Made by a program: the position numbers and the translations under genes. The notes beneath the pieces were generated by a model. The model made no database searches. It was not told the DNA's origin and saw only the letters and a program-made list of their open reading frames with translations. Below, in pieces: positions 1 through 5,519 of a DNA stretch of 5,545 nucleotides. How positions within the stretch are numbered: position 1 is the first letter of the stretch; every line of letters starts with the position of its first letter. Origin of the DNA: Pseudomonadota bacterium (GTDB lineage Bacteria; Pseudomonadota; Alphaproteobacteria; Rhizobiales; Rhizobiaceae); assembly GCA_023428515.1 (NCBI GenBank), contig JAEYXI010000627.1, positions 1-5,545 of the forward strand, written 5' to 3'.

Positions 1-256
1 GCGCCCGGCAGATCGTCTCTATGCCCTCGACCGTTGGGTGGTCGTTCAGCATCACCCCGCCGCCGCCATTCACTTGGAGATCGACAAAACCGGGAGCCAG
101 GATGTCTCCTGCTTCAATGACCTCCACTCCTGTGGGAACCGCGCCTCGCTCAACTATCCCTTCCACCGCATCGCCGCGCACGAGGAGCGCGGCGTCTTGA
201 TGCCACGCTCCGCCATCGAAGATGCGCTTGGTGCAAAGGGCCAGCAGCTCGCTCAT
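1..256 (-). CDS. nagA: N-acetylglucosamine-6-phosphate deacetylase, N-terminal part (gene runs off left edge)
   Basis: NagA hydrolyses GlcNAc-6-P to glucosamine-6-P and acetate in the cytoplasm. Only the first 85 codons lie here. The protein begins MSELLALCTKRIFDGG, forms the small N-terminal beta-sandwich, and enters the amidohydrolase barrel at residues 54-72. There APGFVDLQVNGGGGVMLND closely matches the E. coli NagA signature PGFIDVQLNGCGG. As in E. coli NagA, the first-strand metal motif is QxN (Q61, N63) rather than the HxH of binuclear amidohydrolases, which suggests a single-metal enzyme. The ATG at 256 overlaps the stop of the upstream SIS gene as ATGA, so translation is probably coupled; a GGAGA lies 4 bases upstream and AAGGTGA 10 bases upstream. 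Third codon positions look less G/C-biased than in the neighbouring genes. The catalytic Asp and later metal ligands are outside the window, so integrity cannot be judged. Confidence 0.93.
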   Translation of the reverse strand, partial: MSELLALCTKRIFDGGAWHQDAALLVRGDAVEGIVERGAVPTGVEVIEAGDILAPGFVDLQVNGGGGVMLNDHPTVEGIETICRA

Positions 257-1278
257 ATCGTCTCCGTCACCTTGCGCAGGTTCGGCGGCTGGTCGGGGTT
301 CAGCCCGCGATGCCGCGCAAAGGCCTCGACGAAGGCGTAGAAGGACACGATCAGCGTCAGCGGATCGGTGATCGGATGGCCGGTTGCTGCATGCGGCAGT
401 TTCTGCGCTTTCTCCGCCAGCGCCGAGGTGACGAACACCGAGGCGCCCTTGTCCGCCAGGAGGTCGGCGGCCGATGCGATCGACGGTTCGGACGCGTCGC
501 GCGCGGCAAGCGCCACCACCGGGAAGCCCGGCCCGACCAGAGCCAGAGGCCCATGCATCACCTCGGCCGCGCTGTAGGCTTCGGCATGCATGGCGCAGGT
601 TTCCTTGAACTTCAGCGCCGCCTCGTTGGCGATCGCCGCGGAGGGGCCGCGCCCGAGGATGAACAGCGAGTTCTCGCCGGTCAGCGCGCCCGCCACCGGC
701 ATCCAGTCGCAGTCGATCGCCTTGCCGAGATGCTCCGGCAGGCGGCGCAGTGCCGACAGCAGATCGGAATCGCCGGTCCAGTGCGCCAGCAGCAGCAACC
801 CGGCGACGGCCGAATTGACGAAGCTCTTGGTCGCCGCGACGCTTTTCTCGACGCCCGCGAGAATGTCGACCGCATGGTTCGAAGCCTCGGCGAGCGGCGA
901 GCCTGCCGTGTTGGTGATGGCGACGGTGAGCGCCCCACCCGCCCGCGCCGCCTCGGCCATGGCGACGATGTCGGGGCTCTTGCCCGACTGCGATATGGTC
1001 AGACAGGCCGAGCCCTCGAGCTTCAGCTTGGCGCCGTAGATCGAGGCGATCGACGGCCCGAGCGAGGCGACCGGCACGCCGGCCGTCAGCTCCACGACAT
1101 ATTTGAGGAACGACGCCGCATGGTCCGACGAGCCGCGCGCCACCGTCGTCAGGTAGCGCGGCGACAGTTCGCGCAGCTGCCGCCCGGCCGCGGCGAGCGC
1201 GCCGTCCGATGCGTCGAGCAGCCTTGCCGCGGCTTCCGGTATCTCGGCGATCTCGCGGCGCATATGAGTTTCGGTCAC
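253..1278 (-). CDS. SIS-domain glucosamine-6-phosphate deaminase-type protein (NagB-II / GlmS isomerase-like)
   Basis: 341 residues with two SIS (sugar isomerase) domains and no glutaminase domain, so it resembles only the isomerase half of GlmS. SIS-1 contains ARGSSDHAASF (residues 47-57) and the sugar-phosphate loop SQSGKSPD (96-103). SIS-2 contains LGRGPSA (208-214), E226 in KFKE, and HGPLALV (242-248). The spacing of E226 and H242 equals that of E. coli GlmS E488 and H504. The C-terminal tail QPPNLRKVTETI parallels the GlmS tail, with K336 at the place of the Schiff-base lysine. Without glutaminase, and between a GlcNAc kinase/regulator and nagA, the likely reaction is glucosamine-6-P to fructose-6-P plus ammonia (NagB-II type). 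This role is inferred from family and context. The GTG start at 1278 is chosen because it overlaps the gntR stop as GTGA with purine-rich AAGGA/GAAGAAG upstream. An internal ATG at 1263 is an alternative but has no good ribosome site. The stop overlaps nagA by 4 bases. Confidence 0.9.
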   Translation of the reverse strand: MTETHMRREIAEIPEAAARLLDASDGALAAAGRQLRELSPRYLTTVARGSSDHAASFLKYVVELTAGVPVASLGPSIASIYGAKLKLEGSACLTISQSGKSPDIVAMAEAARAGGALTVAITNTAGSPLAEASNHAVDILAGVEKSVAATKSFVNSAVAGLLLLAHWTGDSDLLSALRRLPEHLGKAIDCDWMPVAGALTGENSLFILGRGPSAAIANEAALKFKETCAMHAEAYSAAEVMHGPLALVGPGFPVVALAARDASEPSIASAADLLADKGASVFVTSALAEKAQKLPHAATGHPITDPLTLIVSFYAFVEAFARHRGLNPDQPPNLRKVTETI

Positions 1279-2063
1279 GTCTTCTTCGATCCTTCTTCCG
1301 TCCTGTCGCCGAGCCTCAGCTCGACGACGAAATCATAGGCGTCGCCCCGGTAGACGGAGCGGGTGAACTCGATGACCTTGCCGCTGGCAAGGTAGGATAT
1401 GCGTTCGATGTTGAGGCTGGCCGAGCCAGGTGCGGCGCCCAGAAGTGCGGCCTCGGCCTGGCTCAGATTCTTCGCCGAAAGGCGCTGGATGGCGCGCACC
1501 GGGCGATGGCCGGTCTTGTCGAGCGCGGCATAGAGCGACTCGCCGATATCGGAGGGATCGGGCAGGATGGCCGCGGCAAGCGACGCCCGCTCGATGGCGA
1601 GCGGCGTTTCGTCGGCGACGCGCAGGCGCGCCACGCGCGCCACCTGCTCGCTTGGCGACAGGCCAAGCGTCATCATCTCTTCCGGCGAAGGTGGATAGAG
1701 GCCGCGGTCGAGCCATTCGGAGCGCACCTTCATGCCGCGCCGCGCCATGTCCTCGGTGAAGGAGGTCAGGCGCGACAACGGCTGCTCGACCCTGGAGACG
1801 CGCGGCGCGACGAATGTGCCCGAGCCGTGCCGCTGGATCAGGATGCCGCCGCGCACCAGGTCCTGCACGGCCTTGCGCACGGTGACGCGCGAGACGTCGG
1901 CCTTCACCGCTATGTCGCGTTCGGAGGGCAGCGCATCGCCCGGGCCGATGACGCCGGAAATCACCGCCTCCTCGATGCTCTTCTTCAGTTGCAGGTAAAG
2001 CGGCGCGCCCTTCTGCGGCGCGTCGCGCACGGCCTGGAAGATGCGCTCGGCGGCGTCAGCCAC
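1275..2063 (-). CDS. GntR-family (HutC/UTRA) transcriptional regulator of amino-sugar genes
   Basis: 262-residue cytoplasmic repressor. Residues about 20-87 are a GntR winged helix: PLYLQLKKSIEEAVISG, then PGDALPSERDIA (41-52), the recognition helix VSRVTVRKAVQDL (57-69), and the wing GSGTFVAP (80-87). Residues about 100-250 are a UTRA effector domain (TSFTEDMARRGMKV, then QVARVARLRVADETPLAIE and IEFTRSVYRGDAYDFVVEL). The closest functional relatives are the NagR/YvoA/DasR/NagQ type, which respond to GlcNAc-6-P or GlcN-6-P; effector choice here is inferred. The GTG at 2063 is preferred because GGAGG sits six bases upstream; an upstream open frame reaching 2339 is out-of-frame sequence of the kinase gene and is rejected. 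The start overlaps the kinase stop by 8 bases and the stop overlaps the SIS start by 4. It probably binds the paired TGGTATT sites in the divergent intergenic region and so controls its own operon. Confidence 0.92.
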   Translation of the reverse strand: MADAAERIFQAVRDAPQKGAPLYLQLKKSIEEAVISGVIGPGDALPSERDIAVKADVSRVTVRKAVQDLVRGGILIQRHGSGTFVAPRVSRVEQPLSRLTSFTEDMARRGMKVRSEWLDRGLYPPSPEEMMTLGLSPSEQVARVARLRVADETPLAIERASLAAAILPDPSDIGESLYAALDKTGHRPVRAIQRLSAKNLSQAEAALLGAAPGSASLNIERISYLASGKVIEFTRSVYRGDAYDFVVELRLGDRTEEGSKKT

Positions 2064-2937
2064 TGGCGGCCTCCACCTTGCCGAACAGGCGCACAGCCAT
2101 CGCCACCGCGCCACCCAGTGCATCGCGCTGCGGATCCCTGAGCATCGCCCGGTAGCGCTCGGAAAGGCGCGGCGCATAAAGCGGCGCCAACCCGCCAAGC
2201 AGGCAGAGCGGCGACTTGCCGTCGAGATCGAGCGCCGCGAAGGACGCCTCGATCGCCGCGACGGCGCGCGCAAGGATCGCTTCCGCCACCGCATCGCCTT
2301 TTGCAGCAAAGTCGAACACTTTCGGCGCGAAGCCGCCATAATCGCCGGGCTTGGCGTTGATCGTGAACTCGACCACGTCCTGCGGATCGTCGCGGAAGAC
2401 GGCGAGGATTTCCCTGGTCAGCGTCGAGGCGGGCCGGATGCCGTCATGCGCAAGTAGCGTTTCTTCGAGCAGCTCGCGGCCGATGCGGCTGCCACCGGCC
2501 TGGTCGCCGACCTGGAAACCCCAGCCGCCGATCGCCCGCGCCACGCCGTTCTTGCGCACCATGTAGGCGGTGCCGGTGCCGAGGATCGCCATCGCGCCAT
2601 CGCCCGCGCCGACCGCGCCTTCAAGCGCGATCAGCGCGTCGGTCTCGACGCGACTCGCCGCGAAGGGAAGAATCGTCTCGAGCTGCCTGGCATAGGTGCC
2701 GACATTGCTGCCGGCGAGTCCCAGGACCGCGTAGGTCTCAGGAAGCAGCGCCGCGTCCTGGCCGGCATCGGCGAAAGCCTGCCTGGCGGCGTCGACGATG
2801 TTTTCGCGGGCGCCGGTGAGGTCGGTGCGGATATTGGCCGGGCCGCTTTTTCCCCGTCCGATGATGTCGCCGGAAACGGTCGCGAGCGCCGCCCTGCAAC
2901 TGGTGCCGCCGCCATCGATGCCGAGCATGAATGCCAA
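2056..2937 (-). CDS. BadF/BadG-type N-acetylglucosamine (or MurNAc/GlcNAc) kinase
   Basis: 293-residue ASKHA-fold sugar kinase, first gene of the leftward operon. The phosphate-1 loop is LGIDGGGTSCRAAL (residues 5-18). ETDALIAL (98-105) carries D100, at the place of the catalytic Asp of human GlcNAc kinase, and phosphate-2 is AILGTGTAYM (117-126). It is followed by GGWGFQVGDQAGGSRIGRE, typical of BadF-family N-acetylhexosamine kinases. It should transfer ATP phosphate to the 6-OH of GlcNAc. Clostridial MurK of the same family phosphorylates both MurNAc and GlcNAc, and the neighbouring murQ makes that dual role plausible here. The start is taken as TTG at 2937, because AGGAGG lies 8 bases upstream; the ATG at 2928 would be 17 bases away. 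The longer open frame to 3075 crosses the operator and promoter and is rejected. Its stop overlaps the gntR start. Confidence 0.9.
   Translation of the reverse strand: MAFMLGIDGGGTSCRAALATVSGDIIGRGKSGPANIRTDLTGARENIVDAARQAFADAGQDAALLPETYAVLGLAGSNVGTYARQLETILPFAASRVETDALIALEGAVGAGDGAMAILGTGTAYMVRKNGVARAIGGWGFQVGDQAGGSRIGRELLEETLLAHDGIRPASTLTREILAVFRDDPQDVVEFTINAKPGDYGGFAPKVFDFAAKGDAVAEAILARAVAAIEASFAALDLDGKSPLCLLGGLAPLYAPRLSERYRAMLRDPQRDALGGAVAMAVRLFGKVEAASG
2070..2074 (-). promoter_or_regulatory. ribosome binding site that selects the GTG start of gntR
   Basis: GGAGG on the minus strand lies inside the last codons of the kinase gene, six bases before GTG at 2063. It supports independent re-initiation on the regulator despite the 8-base overlap. 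Confidence 0.75.
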
Positions 2938-2945
2938 GGGGATTT

Positions 2946-2951
2946 CCTCCT
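2946..2951 (-). promoter_or_regulatory. ribosome binding site that selects the TTG start of the kinase
   Basis: AGGAGG on the minus strand is a near-perfect Shine-Dalgarno sequence 8 bases before TTG at 2937. The first in-frame ATG (2928) is 17 bases away, beyond normal spacing, so TTG is the better start. Confidence 0.7.
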
Positions 2952-2958
2952 GAAGTGG

Positions 2959-2986
2959 ATAATACCAATAAAATACCAATAGCCAA
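2959..2986 (-). promoter_or_regulatory. candidate sigma70-type promoter of the kinase operon
   Basis: On the minus strand there is a -35-like TTGGCT (2986-2981), a 16-base spacer, and a -10 TATTAT (2964-2959) preceded by TGG, giving an extended -10. The spacer is mostly operator sequence. Transcription would begin near 2952, only about 15 bases before the TTG start codon. Confidence 0.5.
2961..2978 (-). promoter_or_regulatory. operator O2 for the kinase-gntR-SIS-nagA operon (TGGTATT direct repeat)
   Basis: Read on the minus strand the site is TGGTATTTTATTGGTATT, two TGGTATT boxes whose starts are 11 bases apart. It differs from the site upstream of murQ at one of 18 positions and points the opposite way. 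It ends 23 bases before the TTG start of the kinase and overlaps the -10 box. TGGTnT is the half-site known for NagR/DasR-type GntR repressors, so the local GntR protein is the likely ligand; this is inference. Confidence 0.72.
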
Positions 2987-3015
2987 GCCTTAATTTCCAT
3001 TGCGAAAATGTTAAG

Positions 3016-3033
3016 CCGTATTTTATTGGTTTT
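3016..3033 (+). promoter_or_regulatory. degenerate third operator-like site O3
   Basis: CCGTATTTTATTGGTTTT matches the O2 18-mer at 15 of 18 positions. Thirteen consecutive bases (3018-3030) are a perfect inverted copy of 2964-2976. The second half-box is nearly intact and the first is damaged. It may be an auxiliary operator or a decayed copy. Confidence 0.42.
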
Positions 3034-3088
3034 CATGCGCTTTTTGGCACTGCAGGGTGAGACTGGAGATCTCATTCGTTAACAGCGC

Positions 3089-3116
3089 TGGACAAGTGGT
3101 ATTTTTTTGGTATTGT
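3089..3116 (+). promoter_or_regulatory. candidate sigma70-type promoter of murQ
   Basis: TGGACA (3089-3094), a 16-base spacer and TATTGT (3111-3116) with an upstream TGG reproduce the layout of the opposite promoter. The operator fills the spacer and enters the -10. The predicted leader before the ATG is about 14 bases. An alternative -35, TTAACA at 3079-3084, pairs with TATTTT at 3100-3105 over a short 15-base spacer. Confidence 0.43.
3097..3114 (+). promoter_or_regulatory. operator O1 for the murQ-ABC transporter operon (TGGTATT direct repeat)
   Basis: The plus strand reads TGGTATTTTTTTGGTATT, two TGGTATT boxes with 11-base periodicity. It ends 21 bases before the murQ ATG, mirroring the site in front of the kinase gene. 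The shared sequence and geometry argue that one regulator controls both operons. Confidence 0.72.
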
Positions 3117-3135
3117 CGATGAAGGAGGTACCGCG

Positions 3136-4083
3136 ATGGCGCAGAAGCGCACGGAGGCATTGCATGAACATGCCGGAGGGCTGGACGAGCAGCCGCCCGC
3201 CACCGTGCTCGGTTTCCTCGCCGACGCGCAGGTCGACGCCGCGAAAACCGTTCGCGCCGCCATTCCCCAGCTTGCCGATGCCGCCGCGATCGTCGCCGAG
3301 ACGCTCGCCTCCGGCGGCAGGCTCGCCTACGCGGCGGCCGGCAGTTCCGGCCTGATGGCGCTGGCCGATGCGCTCGAACTCCCCGGCACCTACGGCATCC
3401 CCCGAGAACGCATCGTTGTGCTTTTCGCCGGCGGCGCCGCGGCCTTGCAGGACATGGCCGGTGCGCCGGAGGACGATGCCGCCGGCGCTGCACGCGAGGT
3501 CGCCGTTTCAGGGCTCGGCAAGGGCGATTGCCTGATCGCCGTCTCGGCCAGCGGCTCGACGCCCTATGCGGTCGGCGCGCTTGAAGAAGCGGCGCGCCGC
3601 GGCCTGCGCACCATCGCCATCGCCAACAATGCCGGCTCGCCGCTGCTCGAACTCGCCGAGGCGCCCGTCCTGCTCGCCACGCCGCCCGAAGTGATCGCCG
3701 GCTCGACACGCATGGGCGCCGGCACCGCGCAGAAGATCGCGCTCAACATGCTCTCCACGCTGGCCGCTATCCATCTCGGCCATGTGCATGACGGCTACAT
3801 GGTCAATCTCTTCGTCGACAACATCAAGCTGCGCGGCCGCGCCGCGCGCATGGTCGCGGCGGTCGCCGGCTGCGACGAGCGGGCCGCGCTTGCCGCGCTC
3901 GAGAAGACAGGCGGCAAGGTCAAGCCCGCCATCCTGCTCGCGGCCGGCGCGGCTGACGCGAAGGCGGCCGAGGAACTGCTCAACCGGACCGGCCGCAGGC
4001 TGCGCCCGGCTTTGTCGGAACTCGGCAAGCATGATCCCCAGGGATCGCGCTCGAACAAAGCTCTAGAGGGAAGCGGACGCTAG
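3136..4083 (+). CDS. murQ: N-acetylmuramic acid 6-phosphate etherase
   Basis: MurQ cleaves the D-lactyl ether of MurNAc-6-P, giving GlcNAc-6-P and D-lactate. The protein has 315 residues, about the usual family length. It shows the N-terminal TEALHEHAGGLDEQP segment and a SIS fold with GRLAYAAAGSSGLMALADA (61-79). ELPGTYG has E81 and APEDD has E112, which match E. coli MurQ E83 and E114 in both context and spacing. VSASGSTPYAVGALEEA (136-152) is the sugar-phosphate loop, and GSTRMGAGTAQKIALNMLST (189-208) is the family signature, with Gly at the position of the usual Lys after RM. A helical C-terminal region follows (about 235-300). The ATG at 3136 has AAGGAGGT six bases upstream. It is the first gene of the rightward operon, driven from the divergent control region. 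It feeds NagA encoded on the other side. Confidence 0.94.
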   Translation: MAQKRTEALHEHAGGLDEQPPATVLGFLADAQVDAAKTVRAAIPQLADAAAIVAETLASGGRLAYAAAGSSGLMALADALELPGTYGIPRERIVVLFAGGAAALQDMAGAPEDDAAGAAREVAVSGLGKGDCLIAVSASGSTPYAVGALEEAARRGLRTIAIANNAGSPLLELAEAPVLLATPPEVIAGSTRMGAGTAQKIALNMLSTLAAIHLGHVHDGYMVNLFVDNIKLRGRAARMVAAVAGCDERAALAALEKTGGKVKPAILLAAGAADAKAAEELLNRTGRRLRPALSELGKHDPQGSRSNKALEGSGR

Positions 4084-4150
4084 GGATCGTTCCCGATCGC
4101 CCGCCGCCGTCAAAAGGAACCTGATAAAGGTCAAACAGGGAGACTGTGAA

Positions 4151-5410
4151 ATGAAACGCATGACGATTACCGCTCTGCTTCTCGGCACGAGCATCCTGGG
4201 CACCGCCGGCATGGCCTTCGCCCAGGACAAGACGATCACCATCGAGAGCTGGCGCAACGACGACCTGCCGATCTGGCAGGAGAAGCTGATCCCGGCCTTC
4301 GAGGCGAAGAACCCCGGCATCAAGGTCGTCTTCTCGCCCTCGGCTCCGACCGAATACAACGCCGCGCTGAACGCCAAGCTCGACGCCGGCTCGGCTGGTG
4401 ACCTCATCACCTGCCGTCCCTTCGACGCGTCGCTGGAGCTCTTCAAGAAGGGCCAGCTCGCTTCGCTGAACGATCTCGCCGGCATGGAGAACTTCTCCGA
4501 CGTCGCCAAGTCCGCCTGGACCACCGATGACGGCGCGACCACCTTCTGCGTGCCGATGGCCTCGGTCATCCATGGCTTCATCTACAACAAGGACGCCTTC
4601 GACCAGCTGGGCATCGCCGTGCCGACCACCGAGGCCGAATTCTTCGCCGCGCTCGACAAGATCAAGGAAGACGGCACCTACATCCCGATGGCGATGGGCA
4701 CCAAGGATCTCTGGGAAGCCGCGACCATGGGCTACCAGAACATCGGCCCGAACTACTGGAAAGGCGAGGAAGGCCGCCTTGCCCTCATCAAGGGCGAGCA
4801 GAAGCTGACCGACCCGCAATGGGTGGAGCCTTTCGCCGCGCTCGCCAAGTGGAAGCCATATCTCGGCGACGGCTTCGAGGCTCAGGCCTATCCGGACAGC
4901 CAGAACCTCTTCACCCTCGGTCGCGCCGCCATCTTCCCGGCCGGCTCGTGGGAGATCTCGGTGTTCAACCCGCAGGCGCAGTTCAAGATGGGCGCCTTCC
5001 CGCCGCCGGTGAAGAACGCCGGCGACACCTGCTACATCTCCGACCACAACGACATCGGCATCGGCCTCAACGCCAAGAGCGCCAATGCGGATGCGGCGAA
5101 GACCTTCCTCACATGGGTCGCCTCGCCGGAATTCGCCACCATCTACGCCAACGCGCTGCCGGGCTTCTTCAGCCTGTCCAACACGCCGGTGAAGATGGAG
5201 GATCCGCTGGCGCAGGAATTCGTCTCCTGGCGCGAGAAGTGCAAGTCGACCATCCGCTCGACCTACCAGATCCTGTCGCGCGGCACGCCGAACCTCGAGA
5301 ACGAGACCTGGGTCAAGTCGGCCAACGTGATCAACGGCACCGAGACGCCGGAGGCAGCGGCAGCCGAGCTGCAGAAGGGCCTCGACAGCTGGTTCAAGCC
5401 GACGAAATAA
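4151..5410 (+). CDS. ABC transporter sugar-binding protein, family 1 (CUT1), periplasmic
   Basis: 419 residues. A Sec signal peptide is clear: MKRM, a hydrophobic stretch at 8-23, and an AFA cleavage site before Q25. The mature protein begins with KTITIESWRNDDLPIWQEKLIPAF and has typical family-1 solute-binding features: FEAKNPGIKVVF, YNAALNAKLDAGSAGDLI, IYNKDAFDQLGIAVPTTEAEFFAALDKI, and a C-terminal KTFLTWVASPEF followed by NVINGTETPEAAAAELQKGLDSW. It delivers sugar to a membrane permease pair. The substrate is not readable from the sequence; GlcNAc, MurNAc or a peptidoglycan or chitin disaccharide is inferred from murQ 67 bases upstream and the divergent nag genes. No lipobox is present, so it is probably soluble in the periplasm. 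GGGAG lies 8 bases before the ATG. Four cysteines (C88, C133, C294, C364) occur in the mature part and could form disulfides. Confidence 0.93.
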   Translation: MKRMTITALLLGTSILGTAGMAFAQDKTITIESWRNDDLPIWQEKLIPAFEAKNPGIKVVFSPSAPTEYNAALNAKLDAGSAGDLITCRPFDASLELFKKGQLASLNDLAGMENFSDVAKSAWTTDDGATTFCVPMASVIHGFIYNKDAFDQLGIAVPTTEAEFFAALDKIKEDGTYIPMAMGTKDLWEAATMGYQNIGPNYWKGEEGRLALIKGEQKLTDPQWVEPFAALAKWKPYLGDGFEAQAYPDSQNLFTLGRAAIFPAGSWEISVFNPQAQFKMGAFPPPVKNAGDTCYISDHNDIGIGLNAKSANADAAKTFLTWVASPEFATIYANALPGFFSLSNTPVKMEDPLAQEFVSWREKCKSTIRSTYQILSRGTPNLENETWVKSANVINGTETPEAAAAELQKGLDSWFKPTK

Positions 5411-5419
5411 GACATGGCG

Positions 5420-5440
5420 GTGGCGCGGGATTAGCGCCAC
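5420..5440 (+). other. intercistronic hairpin 1 after the binding-protein gene
   Basis: GTGGCGC and GCGCCAC form a perfect 7-bp stem around a 7-base loop, starting 10 bases after the stop codon. No run of U follows, so it is less likely a simple terminator than an mRNA-stabilising or attenuating element, as is common after binding-protein genes in ABC transporter operons. Confidence 0.6.
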
Positions 5441-5466
5441 GCCTTACTCCAGTGTAGGCTCCCGCA

Positions 5467-5489
5467 AGGGACGGAAATCGGCCGTCCTT
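5467..5489 (+). other. intercistronic hairpin 2 before the next gene
   Basis: AGGGACGG (5467-5474) pairs with CCGTCCTT (5482-5489): eight pairs including one G-U, with a 7-base loop. Only a short CCTTC follows, so it is not a typical intrinsic terminator. It lies 30 bases before the next candidate start codon. Confidence 0.5.
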
Positions 5490-5519
5490 CAGGGCGCTCG
5501 CAAGGGATCGAGGTGTGCC

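Noticed and set aside
310..1338. 342-codon open frame on the plus strand opposite the SIS gene
   Set aside because: The translation is Arg-rich and low-complexity with no domain, while the minus strand encodes a conserved two-SIS protein.
2064..2339. N-terminal extension of the GntR protein
   Set aside because: The extension is out-of-frame sequence of the kinase gene, rich in Arg/Ser/Trp and without homology features. GTG at 2063 has an ideal Shine-Dalgarno.
2938..3075. N-terminal extension of the kinase (open frame continues to 3075)
   Set aside because: It would translate through the operator, the -10/-35 elements and AT-rich intergenic DNA. The kinase fold begins right at LGIDGGGT, and a strong ribosome site supports TTG at 2937.
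3023..3709. 228-codon minus-strand frame opposite the start of murQ
   Set aside because: It is an Arg/Ala-rich shadow of murQ that also crosses the divergent regulatory region.
4083..4098. Possible terminator between murQ and the binding-protein gene (GATCG-TTCC-CGATC)
   Set aside because: The stem is only 5 bp with no U-run, and the 67-base gap fits a continuous operon. I also saw no TGGTATT operator or convincing promoter there.
3980..5440. 486-codon open frame on the minus strand opposite the binding-protein gene
   Set aside because: It is antisense to a clear, signal-peptide-bearing binding protein. Its composition is the Arg/Gly/Leu/Val-rich shadow expected opposite high-GC codons, and no family is recognisable.
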